DNA of 64,000 nt from assembly GCF_018599195.1 (NCBI RefSeq), contig NZ_JAHFVK010000002.1, positions 496,001-560,000 on the forward strand, in the 5' to 3' direction. The first letter of the stretch is position 1; every line of letters starts with the position of its first letter. The position numbers and the translations under genes were made by a program. The notes beneath the pieces are model-generated. The model made no database searches. It worked only from the letters and a program-made list of their open reading frames with translations, and was not told where the DNA came from. The stretch is from Croceibacterium selenioxidans. GTDB lineage: Bacteria > Pseudomonadota > Alphaproteobacteria > Sphingomonadales > Sphingomonadaceae. Positions 28,134 to 37,456 of this stretch are shown here, in pieces.

Positions 28134-30632
28134 ATGCGATCCTGGGCTGTTCTGACCATGGCCGCGGCGCTGACCGCTGGCGGAGCCTCGTTGCAGGCCC
28201 AGCCCGCCAGTCCTCCCGCTCAGGGCTCCGGCGTCGCCAATCCCGCGATCTGGCCCGAACGCCATTACCCGGTTCCGGTCTCCGCCGCGGACGAGGCGAA
28301 GATCGCCGATCTGCTGCGCCGGATGACGCTCGAAGAGAAAATCGGCCAGCTCGTCCAGGCGGATTTGTGCTGCGTCACCCCTGCCGACGTGAAGACCTAC
28401 AACCTCGGCTCGGTCCTCAACGGCGGCAACAGCGGCCCCTACGGGAACGACCTGGCCCCGGCGGCAGACTGGCTGAAGCTGGCGGACGAATTCTACGCCG
28501 CCTCGATCGACACCAGTGACGGGGGCGTCGGCATCCCCGTGGTGTGGGGCACCGATGCGGTTCACGGGCACTCGAACATCATCGGCGCAACGCTGTTTCC
28601 GCATAACATCGGTCTCGGCGCGATGCGCGACCCCGAACTCATCGAGCGCATCGGCGCCGTCACCGCCACCGAGATCCGCGTCACCGGGCAGGAGTGGACT
28701 TTCGCCCCGACCGTCGCCGTACCTCAGGATTTCCGCTGGGGGCGGGCTTACGAAGGCTATTCCTCCAACCCCGAACTCGTCGCCTCATACACCGGCGCCA
28801 TGGTGCGCGGATTGCAGGGTCCGCCCGATGGCGCGCGCATCCTCCCGCGCGGTAAGGTCATCGCTTCGACCAAGCATTTTCTTGGCGACGGCGGGACCGC
28901 CAACGGCGTCGACCAGGGCGATGCCCAGATCAGCGAAGAGGAACTGCGCGACATCCATGGCGCGCCCTACGGTCCGGCGATCGAAGAAGGCGTCGGCACC
29001 GTCATGGCCAGCTTCTCCAGCTGGCAGGGCGTCAAAATGACCGGCAACCAGAGCCTCCTGACCGGGGTACTCAAGGATCGGATGAACTTCGGCGGTTTCG
29101 TCGTGTCCGACTGGAATGCCCACGGCCAGGTCGAAGGCTGCACCAACGCCTCGTGCCCCCAGGCCCTGCTCGCCGGGATCGACCTCTACATGGCGCCCGA
29201 TACCTGGAAGCCGATCTACGAAAGCCTGCTGGCGCAGGCAAAGGCCGGCCAGATACCGATGAGCCGGATCGATGACGCAGTGACACGGCTCCTGCGCGTA
29301 AAGTTGCGGCTCGGCCTGTTCGAGACCGGCAAGCCTTCGTCGCGTGACCTGTCCGGCCATTACGAACTGCTCGGGTCGGCCGAGCACCGCGCGGTGGCGC
29401 GAGAGGCCGTGCGCAAGTCGCTGGTCCTACTCAAGAACCAGGGCGTCCTGCCGCTTAAACCCGGCGGACGCCTGCTGGTGGCGGGCGATGGTGCGGACGA
29501 CATCGCCCGCCAATCCGGCGGCTGGACGCTGACCTGGCAAGGCACCGGTATCGACAACAGCCACTTCCCCGGCGCGACGTCTCTCTGGGCCGGACTGCGC
29601 GAGGCTGTGACGAGCGCGGGCGGCAGCGCCGAGCTTTCGCCAGGCGGAAGCTTCACCACCAAGCCCGACGCCGCGATCGTGATCTTCGGCGAGAAACCTT
29701 ACGCCGAGTTCCAGGGCGACCGTGCGTCGCTGCAGCTCGATCCCGAGCTGACGGCGCCGTTCGAGACCATGCGCAAGCTGAAAGCTCAGGGCATTCCGGT
29801 CGTGGCGGTGATGATCACCGGGCGCCCGCTCTACGTGAACCCCGCGCTCAACCTGGCCGACGCCTTCGTCGTCACCTGGCTGCCCGGCACCGAAGGCGGT
29901 GGTCTCGCCGACGTGCTGGTTGGCAAGCCCGACGGAACGCCGCGCTTCGACTTCCAGGGCAAGCTGCCCGCCGATTGGCCGCGCACGGCGAATATGGCCG
30001 ATGGCGTCCTCCATCCTTTCGGGTTCGGCCTGAACTACGCGAGCCCGCGCGCCGCCTGGACACCGCTGGCCGAAGATGCGGGCAACGCCGCGGCGGGCGA
30101 TGCGCGCACCTTCCTCGCGTCCGGGGTACCGGCCTCGAGCTGGTCGCTGCATATCGTCGATCCGAGTCTCCCGGGTAGCCAGACCCGCATCACGACCTTC
30201 CCCGCGGAAGCGCTGGGGGGCCGTGCGAAAGTCTCGATCGAGGAAGGCCTGGTACAGGAAGGCGGCCGCCGTTTCCGGATTTCCGGTGGCACTTCGGCCG
30301 TCTCGCTCGGCACATTCGACCCGATCGACATCAGCCGCGAAACCAACGGCGACGTGATGCTGCTGGTCACGCTGAAAATGCTCAAGGCGCCGCAACAGGC
30401 CGGGTTCGCCATGATCAGCGGCACGGACACGCTGGTCGTCAGCCCGGTCACCATGCCGCAGGGGACGAAGTTCGTACGCTATGGACTCTCGCTAAAGTGC
30501 CTGCGCGAAAAGGGCGTGGACATGAGCAATGTCGCCACGCCGTTCATCCTTTCCACCGAAGGTGCGGCGGACTTCGTGCTGACCGACGTGCGCCTGGGGA
30601 CGGACGCGGAAGTCGTACTGCCTTGCGGCTGA
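28134..30632 (+). CDS. GH3 beta-glucosidase/exo-glucanase (ExoP-like)
   Basis: Exported glycoside hydrolase family 3 enzyme of 832 residues. The signal peptide is about residues 1-22. The N-terminal TIM-barrel contains RMTLEEKIGQLVQ, GTDAVHGHSNI, FAPTVAVPQDFRWGRAYEGY and KHFLGDGGT, with nucleophile aspartate in GFVVSDWNAHGQ. The C-terminal alpha/beta sandwich includes KSLVLLKNQGVLPL. After about residue 640 there is an extra C-terminal beta domain, as in ExoP-type 1,3/1,4-beta-glucanases. I chose ATG 28134 with GAGAGGGGA before it; the frame is open upstream without family sequence. Substrate is more likely beta-glucan or cello-oligosaccharide than xylan, by this architecture. It heads an operon with the esterase and cupin genes. 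Confidence 0.92.
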   Translation: MRSWAVLTMAAALTAGGASLQAQPASPPAQGSGVANPAIWPERHYPVPVSAADEAKIADLLRRMTLEEKIGQLVQADLCCVTPADVKTYNLGSVLNGGNSGPYGNDLAPAADWLKLADEFYAASIDTSDGGVGIPVVWGTDAVHGHSNIIGATLFPHNIGLGAMRDPELIERIGAVTATEIRVTGQEWTFAPTVAVPQDFRWGRAYEGYSSNPELVASYTGAMVRGLQGPPDGARILPRGKVIASTKHFLGDGGTANGVDQGDAQISEEELRDIHGAPYGPAIEEGVGTVMASFSSWQGVKMTGNQSLLTGVLKDRMNFGGFVVSDWNAHGQVEGCTNASCPQALLAGIDLYMAPDTWKPIYESLLAQAKAGQIPMSRIDDAVTRLLRVKLRLGLFETGKPSSRDLSGHYELLGSAEHRAVAREAVRKSLVLLKNQGVLPLKPGGRLLVAGDGADDIARQSGGWTLTWQGTGIDNSHFPGATSLWAGLREAVTSAGGSAELSPGGSFTTKPDAAIVIFGEKPYAEFQGDRASLQLDPELTAPFETMRKLKAQGIPVVAVMITGRPLYVNPALNLADAFVVTWLPGTEGGGLADVLVGKPDGTPRFDFQGKLPADWPRTANMADGVLHPFGFGLNYASPRAAWTPLAEDAGNAAAGDARTFLASGVPASSWSLHIVDPSLPGSQTRITTFPAEALGGRAKVSIEEGLVQEGGRRFRISGGTSAVSLGTFDPIDISRETNGDVMLLVTLKMLKAPQQAGFAMISGTDTLVVSPVTMPQGTKFVRYGLSLKCLREKGVDMSNVATPFILSTEGAADFVLTDVRLGTDAEVVLPCG

Positions 30633-32113
30633 GGTTCGCTTTCGGCGCGGCCCTGCTAACGTTCGCCGCGCCCCTGACGGCCGCCGGAGAAGGCCCACCG
30701 CAGGTCGCGGTTCCCGGCGGGATCGTGAGGGGGAGCGAAGTCGAAGGCGACGCGGTGTTCCGCGGCATTCCGTACGCCGCGCCACCTGTCGGGGATTTGC
30801 GCTGGCGCCCACCTGCGGCCGTGGTGGCATGGGACGGGGCCCGTGACGCGACCAGGCCCGCCCCAGCTTGCCTGCAGAAGAGCGAGGGCTGGAACAAGGC
30901 GAACTGGCTCCATTCGTCCGAAGATTGCCTGACGCTCGACGTCCGCACGCCGTCGCTGAAGGGCAAGCTGCCCGTGATGGTATGGATCCACGGCGGCTCT
31001 AACCGCTCGGGGTCTTCGAGTGGTCCGGCCGATTCCAACATGACCGATCAGGGCGTGGTCCACGTCGGCCTGCAGTACCGCCTCGGCCTGCTCGGCTTCA
31101 TGTCGCACCCCGCGCTCACTGCTGAGCAAGGCGGGGCGAGCGGCAACTATGCGCTGATGGACCAGATCGCCGCGCTGCAATGGGTTCGCGACAACATCGC
31201 CCGGTTCGGCGGCGACCCGAACAACGTGACCATCTACGGCGAGAGTGCCGGCTCGCAAGACGTCTCGCTGCTTCTCGCCGCCCCGGCCGCGCAGGGGCTG
31301 TTCCACAAGGCGATCATGCAAAGCGGCACGCCGGGCTTCGGCATGACGTTCCGGACGCTGGCCGAGGCCGAGGCTGTCGGAATGCAGCTCGACAAGGCGG
31401 CGGATGCGGGGGGAGACCTGACTAAGCTGCGCGCGCTCTCTCCGGTCGCGCTGCTCGACCTTCAGCAGGAAGTGGCCGATCCCGCAGCAGAGCAAGGCCG
31501 CTCCACCTGGCTGCGGATCACGGTCGACGGCCAAGTCCTGCCCGAGGCGCCCGACAGATTGATCGCGCGCAACGCGCCGAAGCCGGTGATCATCGGGGTC
31601 GACAAGGTGGAGTTCGGTCCCACCACCGACGCGATCGACTTGGCTGGATTGGCCGAGACCTGGTACCCCGGCCACGGCGCGGAGGCGCTCGCCGTCTATC
31701 GCGCCGAAGTGCCCGATCCACGACGCGGCAACCTGGCGCTGCGGCTGCAAAGCGATGGCGAGATGCACTGCCCCGCGGACCGGCTGGCGGACCTGCTTGC
31801 CTCAAGCGGCTGGCCGACCTGGTTCTATGAATTCGACGTAGGCGAGAAGGGCGGCCTGACGCGCCATGCCTACGAGATCGGCTTTATCTTCGGCCGACGC
31901 CCGGTGGGCGGCGGGGCGCAGATGCAGGACTACTGGGCGGCATTGGCGATCACCGGCGATCCGAACGGCAAGACCGCGATCTCGCTGGACCGCCCGCTTT
32001 GGGAGCGATGGGACCCGCGGGCGGCGCGGCAGATTTCCTTTGGGCAGGACGAAACCGCTATGATCGGGGGCAAGCCGCGGGCAGACTTCTGCCGCTTCGC
32101 CACAACATACTGA
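30623..32113 (+). CDS. Type-B carboxylesterase, exported
   Basis: Serine esterase of the cholinesterase/para-nitrobenzyl-esterase family, about 496 residues. From the TTG at 30623 the protein opens with a clean signal peptide (RFAFGAALLTFAAPLTAAG), which is why I choose it although it overlaps the GH3 stop. The frame is open further upstream inside the GH3 gene. Conserved blocks are FRGIPYAAPPVGDLRW, SEDCLTLDV, PVMVWIHGGSN (oxyanion hole), and nucleophile S208 in GESAGS. The usual glutamate and histidine follow in the C-terminal half. In this locus it may remove acyl or feruloyl groups from hemicellulose; that is inference from context. Confidence 0.88.
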   Translation: MRLRFAFGAALLTFAAPLTAAGEGPPQVAVPGGIVRGSEVEGDAVFRGIPYAAPPVGDLRWRPPAAVVAWDGARDATRPAPACLQKSEGWNKANWLHSSEDCLTLDVRTPSLKGKLPVMVWIHGGSNRSGSSSGPADSNMTDQGVVHVGLQYRLGLLGFMSHPALTAEQGGASGNYALMDQIAALQWVRDNIARFGGDPNNVTIYGESAGSQDVSLLLAAPAAQGLFHKAIMQSGTPGFGMTFRTLAEAEAVGMQLDKAADAGGDLTKLRALSPVALLDLQQEVADPAAEQGRSTWLRITVDGQVLPEAPDRLIARNAPKPVIIGVDKVEFGPTTDAIDLAGLAETWYPGHGAEALAVYRAEVPDPRRGNLALRLQSDGEMHCPADRLADLLASSGWPTWFYEFDVGEKGGLTRHAYEIGFIFGRRPVGGGAQMQDYWAALAITGDPNGKTAISLDRPLWERWDPRAARQISFGQDETAMIGGKPRADFCRFATTY

Positions 32114-32119
32114 GTCTTC

Positions 32120-33124
32120 ATGCCAGCCCTGCCCGAACACGCGGCGCCCACGCCCGAAGATTTCACCGAACTGTGCCAGGCGGGACGGCCGTTCGTGATG
32201 CGCGGGCTGGCGAGCGGCTGGCCGCTCGTCCAGGCGGGGCAGGACTCACCCGCCGCGACGATCGCGACGCTGGCAGCGATGGATAGCGGGAAGCCGGCAG
32301 ACGTCATGCTCGCGCCTCCCGAAACGGGCGGGCGGTTCTTCTACGGCGCAGACATGCGCGGGTTCAATTTCGTCCGCCAGAAGGCCCCGCTAGCCGAAGT
32401 CGGCCGTAAGCTGCTTGAGCTGGCAACGGAGGCCTCGCCGCCGATCGTCTATGCGGGGGCCAACGAGACCCGCGAGCACCTGCCGCGGTTCGATGTTGCC
32501 AACCCGCTACCGCACGCCGCCATGCAGCGCGATGCGAAGTCACGGGTCTGGCTTTGCAACAAGGCCGAGGTGGCGACTCACTTCGACCTGTCGGACAATA
32601 TCGCCGTAGTGGTACTCGGGCGGCGGCGCTTCACCCTGTTTCCGCCGCAAGCGACCGGCGATCTCTACGTCGGTCCGCTCAACAACACCCTGGCCGGTCA
32701 GCCGATCAGCCTGCCCGATCCCTTGCGCCCCGATCTCGAGGCCTACCCTCGTTTCGCCCGCGCGCTGGAACTGGCACAGTCCGCGGAGCTGGCCCCGGGC
32801 GATGCGATCTTCATCCCCACCCTGTGGTGGCACCACGTCGCCGCGCTCGATGCGGTCAACGTGCTGGTGAACTACTGGTACAACGACGTGGCTCGCGGTG
32901 GCCCGTTCGTGGCCCTCATCCACGCGCTTTCAGCGATCCGCGACCTGCCCGACACCCAGCGCGAAGGCTGGCGGGCGTGGTTCGAACACTTCGTCTTTGC
33001 CCCCGACGCCGCGCGGGCCGCCGATCATCTGCCACCACACGCGCAGGGCGTAAACGGCCCGGCCTCGCCCGAGCGCGACGAAATGATTCGCCAGTTTCTG
33101 CTGCGGGTGCTGTCGGGGTCCTGA
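32120..33124 (+). CDS. Cupin-like (JmjC / Cupin_8) domain protein, copy 1
   Basis: Protein of 334 residues, cytoplasmic by lack of a signal, with a JmjC-type double-stranded beta-helix. The Fe(II) ligands are visible as H154-x-D156 (THFDLSDNIA) and H238 in LWWHHV. Preceding blocks include RPFVMRGLASGWP and PPETGGRFFYG, and RRRFTLFPP follows the HxD. Such proteins are usually 2-oxoglutarate-dependent hydroxylases of proteins or small molecules. It starts six bases after the esterase stop, so it belongs to the GH3-esterase operon. It is paralogous to the gene at 62954, which follows two halogenase-like genes. The substrate is unknown. Confidence 0.88.
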   Translation: MPALPEHAAPTPEDFTELCQAGRPFVMRGLASGWPLVQAGQDSPAATIATLAAMDSGKPADVMLAPPETGGRFFYGADMRGFNFVRQKAPLAEVGRKLLELATEASPPIVYAGANETREHLPRFDVANPLPHAAMQRDAKSRVWLCNKAEVATHFDLSDNIAVVVLGRRRFTLFPPQATGDLYVGPLNNTLAGQPISLPDPLRPDLEAYPRFARALELAQSAELAPGDAIFIPTLWWHHVAALDAVNVLVNYWYNDVARGGPFVALIHALSAIRDLPDTQREGWRAWFEHFVFAPDAARAADHLPPHAQGVNGPASPERDEMIRQFLLRVLSGS

Positions 33125-34786
33125 TCAGCGAGGTCCGCTCACCGCATAGGGCCCCACCAGTACTCCGGTGAACAAACCGGCGTGAACCGAGCTCAGGTAT
33201 TCGACGTCCACATCCTCCGCGATCGCATGCCAGCCATCGGATCCGGCCGGACGCCAGCGGAGATCGGCCTGCCCTCGGTCGATCGCGAGCTGTAGTTCAA
33301 CCTCTCCCTGTTCGGAAAGCGGAACGGAATCCGTCAACTCTCCCCCCTCCGGCTGAGTGGCGGCGGAACGCTTCCGTATCGTCAGCACTCGCATGCCCTC
33401 ATTCTGCTCGATACCGAATGCCAGGAAGTGGTCCTGGTCGATCAGCGCCAGCAGGCCGGCAAAGTCGCCGTCGCGCTCCGGCGCGAAAGTCACCCGCGTT
33501 GTATAGATCGCCGAAGGGTGCCGCAGCCGCCGGCCGAGGAACGAGGGCTGACCTGTGCCACCCGCTGTGTCTCCCCGCGCGGTCAGTTCCAGCCCGGCCC
33601 CGCCCAGTGCGAACCACGGTTCACTGCGCGGCGAACGCATCCGCAGCCACTCGGGCGAGAGGTCTCCGGCAGAGAAGCGATCGGTCCAGCTCGTCCAGTC
33701 GGTTCCCTGGAACGGCGGTAGATTCGGACGCGGCGAGGTGAATGGCACTGACTCGCCCGGTTCAAGGAAGACCGGCCACCCATTGACCCACCGCACTGGC
33801 AGCAGCCAGGTCTCACGGCCGAGCAAAGTCGACTGCTCCGCGAAGGGCCGCGTGGCCAGGAACACGCCCCACCAGCTCCCATCGTCGAGCCGCACGAGAT
33901 CCGCATGGCCCGTTGCCTCCACCCGGTCCGGCCGCCCTGGCGCGAGGTTTCGCTGGGTCAGGATCGGGTTGCGCGGCCCCGGCTCGTAAGGTCCATCGAC
34001 CTTGCGCGAGCGGTAAATCGTTTCCGAGTGATCCTCCGCCGTGCCGCCCTCGGCCGCCATCAGGTAGTACCAGTCGCCGACCTTGTAGATGTGCGGCCCC
34101 TCGGCCCAGATCGGCTTGTCCGCCGGGTTGACCCCGCCATCGACGAGCACCTTGCGCGGGCCGACCATCTTCCCTGCGGTCAGATCGATCTGCTGGATCC
34201 ATAGCGCCCGGTGGCCGTCATAACGGGGTTCCCCCACTGGCGCCCCGTTGTTCAGTACCCAGGCGCGCCCGTCATCGTCCACGAACAGCGACGGATCGAT
34301 GCCCTCGAAGTCGAGCCACACAGGATCGGACCACGGTCCTTCGGGCCGCTCGGCGGTAACGAAGAAGTTCCCTCCACAATCCACGCAGGTGGTGAAGATG
34401 TAGAATCGTCCGTCATGCACTGTGATCGCCGGGGCAAAGATGCCGCGCGTAATGCCCAGATCCTTGAAGTTCACCTGGCCCGGCCGGTCGATCGCATGCC
34501 CGACCAGACGCCAGTTGACGAGGTCGCGGCTGTGAAACACCGGCATCCCGGGAAACCAGGCGAACGTCGACGTGACGAGATAGAAGTCATCTCCAGACCG
34601 CACGATCGAGGGGTCTGGATGGAAACCCGGCAGGATCGGATTGCGGAAAGTGCCCGGCGCATCCGGACTTGCCTGGTCAGTGGCCTGGTAAGTCACTTCG
34701 GCGAATCTCGCGACGGGTTCCGCGTGCGAAACCGGCCCGATGAAAAGCGCTGCGACCATGGCCGCGACGGCGCTCGATTTCCTCAT
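33125..34786 (-). CDS. GH43 beta-xylosidase/alpha-L-arabinofuranosidase, exported
   Basis: Glycoside hydrolase family 43 enzyme, 553 residues, with a signal peptide of about 22 residues (AAMVAALFIGPVSHA). The five-bladed beta-propeller begins after about residue 45: catalytic base aspartate in GFHPDPSIV, pKa-modulating aspartate in GIDPSLFVDDDG, and the acid glutamate in WAEGPHIYK. The C-terminal part (about 365-553) is a concanavalin-like beta-sandwich, as in GH43 xylosidases with a second domain (FLGRRLRHPSAIYTTRVTF). It removes xylose or arabinose from xylo-oligosaccharides. It is divergent from xylX with a shared operator in between, and the start has GGAGAGGA upstream. Confidence 0.94.
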   Translation of the reverse strand: MRKSSAVAAMVAALFIGPVSHAEPVARFAEVTYQATDQASPDAPGTFRNPILPGFHPDPSIVRSGDDFYLVTSTFAWFPGMPVFHSRDLVNWRLVGHAIDRPGQVNFKDLGITRGIFAPAITVHDGRFYIFTTCVDCGGNFFVTAERPEGPWSDPVWLDFEGIDPSLFVDDDGRAWVLNNGAPVGEPRYDGHRALWIQQIDLTAGKMVGPRKVLVDGGVNPADKPIWAEGPHIYKVGDWYYLMAAEGGTAEDHSETIYRSRKVDGPYEPGPRNPILTQRNLAPGRPDRVEATGHADLVRLDDGSWWGVFLATRPFAEQSTLLGRETWLLPVRWVNGWPVFLEPGESVPFTSPRPNLPPFQGTDWTSWTDRFSAGDLSPEWLRMRSPRSEPWFALGGAGLELTARGDTAGGTGQPSFLGRRLRHPSAIYTTRVTFAPERDGDFAGLLALIDQDHFLAFGIEQNEGMRVLTIRKRSAATQPEGGELTDSVPLSEQGEVELQLAIDRGQADLRWRPAGSDGWHAIAEDVDVEYLSSVHAGLFTGVLVGPYAVSGPR

Positions 34787-34819
34787 CCTCCCAAATCCTC
34801 TCCGGGCCGCTCAATTTCC

Positions 34820-34848
34820 TTGCACGTTTCGGGCCCTGTTTCTATGGT
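34820..34848 (+). promoter_or_regulatory. Possible xylX promoter (-35 TTGCAC, -10 TATGGT)
   Basis: TTGCAC at 34820-34825, a 17-base spacer, and TATGGT at 34843-34848. The operator begins at the third base of the -10 box. The same spacing and operator placement occur at the xyl3A promoter. Both hexamers are imperfect (three and four of six), so confidence rests mainly on the shared geometry. Confidence 0.45.
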
Positions 34849-34858
34849 AGCGCTATCA
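34845..34858. promoter_or_regulatory. Putative LacI-family operator between GH43 and xylX
   Basis: TGGTAGCGCTATCA, a 14-bp palindrome with half-sites TGRTAGC/GCTAYCA. It lies 58 bp from the GH43 start and 22 bp from the xylX start, positioned to control both divergent transcripts. It is identical to the site at 48286-48299. Confidence 0.82.
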
Positions 34859-34880
34859 CGGGAGAGAACAAGCAGCCATT

Positions 34881-36005
34881 ATGGCCGGGCAACTGACTGA
34901 CATCCTGCCGTCGGACTACGCGTCCGGCACGTTCCTCGGTCGCGCGCAGTCGCCCGAGGGGCCTTGCGTTATCGCTATCCGGGGCGGCGCCCTGTTCGAC
35001 CTGACTTTGGAAGTCGCCACTGTATCCGGCGCTGTCGCCCGCCGCGCGTTTAACGGCGGCACGGCGATCGGCACGGTCGAGGGCGGCTTGCCCAACGGCT
35101 GGCGTCTGCTTTCCCCGGTGGACCTGCAATGCGTGAAGGCCTGCGGCGTGACGTTCGCCGTCTCCGCCATCGAACGCGTAATCGAAGAACGCGCCCGCGG
35201 TGATGCCTCGCGCGCGGCCGAAATCCGTGCCGCACTCGAAGAGAAAGTCGGCGCCGGCATCCGCGCCGTCGTGCCCGGCAGTGCCGAGGCGGACCAGCTC
35301 AAGGCCGCGCTGATCGACGAAGGCATGTGGTCGCAATATCTCGAGGTCGCAATCGGCCCTGATGCGGAGGTTTTCTCCAAGTCGCCGGTACTCTCGACGG
35401 TCGGTCATGGCGCCCCCATCGGCGTTCGCTCGGATTCAACGTGGAACAATCCCGAACCCGAAGTCGTGCTCATTGTCGATCCGCACGGCGAATGCGTCGG
35501 CGCCACGCTTGGCAACGACGTGAACCTGCGCGATTTCGAAGGTCGCTCGGCGCTTCTGCTGAGTAAGGCCAAGGACAACACCGCCTCCTGCTCGATCGGC
35601 CCATTCATCCGCCTGTTCGACCAAGGCTTCACCATCGACGACGTGCGCCAGGCCAATGTCGACCTGCTGATCGAAGGTCCGGAAGGCTATCGGCTCGAAG
35701 GCACCAACATGATGGGCCAGATCAGCCGCGACCCGCTCGACCTTGTCGAACAGACGCTGAGCGAACATCACTATCCCGATGGCTTCGCCCTGTTCTGCGG
35801 CACGCTGTTCGCGCCCACGCAGGATCGTGACACTCCCGGCGCCGGGTTCACCCACAAGCGGGGCGACAGGGTCACCATCAGTTCTCGCCGCCTCGGCACT
35901 CTTGCCAACACCGTAACCACGTCACGCGACGCACCCGCTTGGGAAATGGGCATCGCCGCCTTCGTGCGAAACCTCGCCTCGCGCGGGCTAATCGACAGGA
36001 TCTAA
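34881..36005 (+). CDS. xylX: 2-keto-3-deoxy-D-xylonate dehydratase (FAH superfamily)
   Basis: Fourth step of the oxidative (Weimberg) xylose pathway: 2-keto-3-deoxyxylonate to alpha-ketoglutarate semialdehyde plus water. The protein has 374 residues of the fumarylacetoacetate-hydrolase superfamily. The C-terminal catalytic half contains the metal-binding segments TWNNPEPEVVLIVD and LGNDVNLRDFEGRSALLLSKAKDNTASCSIGPF, followed by EGTNMMGQISRDP, matching the Caulobacter XylX type. It is the first gene of a seven-gene run (xylX, xylA, xylB, xylC, acetylesterase, mannanase, epimerase) with tiny gaps or overlaps. It is preceded by the LacI-type operator. Confidence 0.93.
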   Translation: MAGQLTDILPSDYASGTFLGRAQSPEGPCVIAIRGGALFDLTLEVATVSGAVARRAFNGGTAIGTVEGGLPNGWRLLSPVDLQCVKACGVTFAVSAIERVIEERARGDASRAAEIRAALEEKVGAGIRAVVPGSAEADQLKAALIDEGMWSQYLEVAIGPDAEVFSKSPVLSTVGHGAPIGVRSDSTWNNPEPEVVLIVDPHGECVGATLGNDVNLRDFEGRSALLLSKAKDNTASCSIGPFIRLFDQGFTIDDVRQANVDLLIEGPEGYRLEGTNMMGQISRDPLDLVEQTLSEHHYPDGFALFCGTLFAPTQDRDTPGAGFTHKRGDRVTISSRRLGTLANTVTTSRDAPAWEMGIAAFVRNLASRGLIDRI

Positions 36006-36012
36006 CCGTATC

Positions 36013-37452
36013 ATGAGTACCCTCAGTCTCGGCCACTTCATTGGCGGCGAATGGACCGGCGCCGACGACGCGCTGGAAAGCCTCAATCCCTCGAACACCG
36101 GCGATGTCGTCGCCCGCTTTCCGAACGGCGGAGCGGCGGACGTAGACCGCGCCGTGGCCGCGGCTTCGGCGGCGTTTCCGGGTTGGGCCTCGGCCTCTCC
36201 GGAAGTGCGCGCCGACTTGCTCGACAAGATCGCGGCAACGATCTTCGCCCGCGCCAACGAGCTGGGTGAGCTGCTCGCCCGTGAAGAGGGCAAGACCCGC
36301 GCCGAAGGGATTGGCGAGACACTGCGCGCGGCGCGGATCTTCCGTTACTTCGCCGGAGAGGCGCTTCGCCGTCATGGGCAGACACTCGAATCCACCCGCC
36401 CGGGCCTCGATGTCGCGACTTATCGCGAGGCGCTCGGCGTAGTCGGCCTGATCACGCCGTGGAACTTCCCGATCGCGATCCCGGCCTGGAAGGCCGCTCC
36501 TGCGCTGGCTTTCGGCAACACCGTCGTGCTCAAGCCCGCCAACATCACCCCGGCAGTGGCGAGCGCGCTCACCGAGATTATTCATGAGTGCGGCGCTCCG
36601 GCTGGCGTATTCAACCTCGTGCTCGGCCGGGGTGACGTCGGCCGCGCGATTACCGATCACAAGGACATCGCCGCAGTCAGCTTCACCGGCTCGCAGTTCG
36701 TCGGCGCCCAGGTCGGCGCGGCAGCCATGGCCCGGCAGGCGCGGGTGCAGATGGAGATGGGGGGCAAGAACCCGCTCGTCGTGCTGGCCGATGCCGATCT
36801 CGACAAGGCGGTGGCGATTGCCGCCGACGGTGGCTTCTTCCAGACAGGGCAGCGTTGCACCGCCTCGAGCCGGGTGATCGTCGAAGACGCAATCCACGAC
36901 CGTTTCGTCGCCGCGCTGGCCGAGCGGGCCAAGGCGATCAAGGTCGGCCCCGCGCTGGCCGAAGGCACGCAAGTCGGCCCCGCCTCCAGCGAGGCGCAGT
37001 TCGAACAGAACCTCAACTACATCGGCATCGCCACTGGCGAAGGTGGCCGGCTGGCCGCGGGCGGAGACAAGGTCGCGGCGGAAACGCCTGGCTATTTCCT
37101 TCAGCCGACGCTGATCGCCGACACCGCGCCCGAGATGCGGATCAACAACGAGGAAGTGTTCGGCCCGGTGGTCTCGACCGTCCGCGTCAAGAACTACGAA
37201 GAGGCGCTGGAAGTGGCCAACCGCGGCGACTTCGGCCTGTCGGCCGGGATCGTCTCCAACAACGCGAAGCACATTCGCGATTTCCGCAAGAACATCCGCG
37301 CCGGCATGGTCATGGTCAACCTGCCGACCGCGGGAGTCGATTATCACGTGCCGTTCGGCGGCACCCGGGGTTCGAGCTACGGCCCCCGCGAACAAGGTTT
37401 CGCGGCGGTCGAGTTCTATACCCAGGTCAAAACGGTCTACACGGGGGATTAA
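36013..37452 (+). CDS. xylA: Alpha-ketoglutarate semialdehyde dehydrogenase (Caulobacter XylA type)
   Basis: Final Weimberg step, oxidising alpha-ketoglutarate semialdehyde to alpha-ketoglutarate with NAD(P), feeding the citric acid cycle. The protein has 479 residues of the aldehyde dehydrogenase family. The glycine motif is [10 protein letters not shown], the catalytic glutamate is in [12 protein letters not shown], and the catalytic cysteine is in [13 protein letters not shown]. The oxyanion asparagine is in [12 protein letters not shown]. The name follows Caulobacter usage and must not be confused with xylose isomerase. It starts seven bases after the xylX stop. Confidence 0.95.
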   Translation: MSTLSLGHFIGGEWTGADDALESLNPSNTGDVVARFPNGGAADVDRAVAAASAAFPGWASASPEVRADLLDKIAATIFARANELGELLAREEGKTRAEGIGETLRAARIFRYFAGEALRRHGQTLESTRPGLDVATYREALGVVGLITPWNFPIAIPAWKAAPALAFGNTVVLKPANITPAVASALTEIIHECGAPAGVFNLVLGRGDVGRAITDHKDIAAVSFTGSQFVGAQVGAAAMARQARVQMEMGGKNPLVVLADADLDKAVAIAADGGFFQTGQRCTASSRVIVEDAIHDRFVAALAERAKAIKVGPALAEGTQVGPASSEAQFEQNLNYIGIATGEGGRLAAGGDKVAAETPGYFLQPTLIADTAPEMRINNEEVFGPVVSTVRVKNYEEALEVANRGDFGLSAGIVSNNAKHIRDFRKNIRAGMVMVNLPTAGVDYHVPFGGTRGSSYGPREQGFAAVEFYTQVKTVYTGD

Positions 37453-37456
37453 GGGC

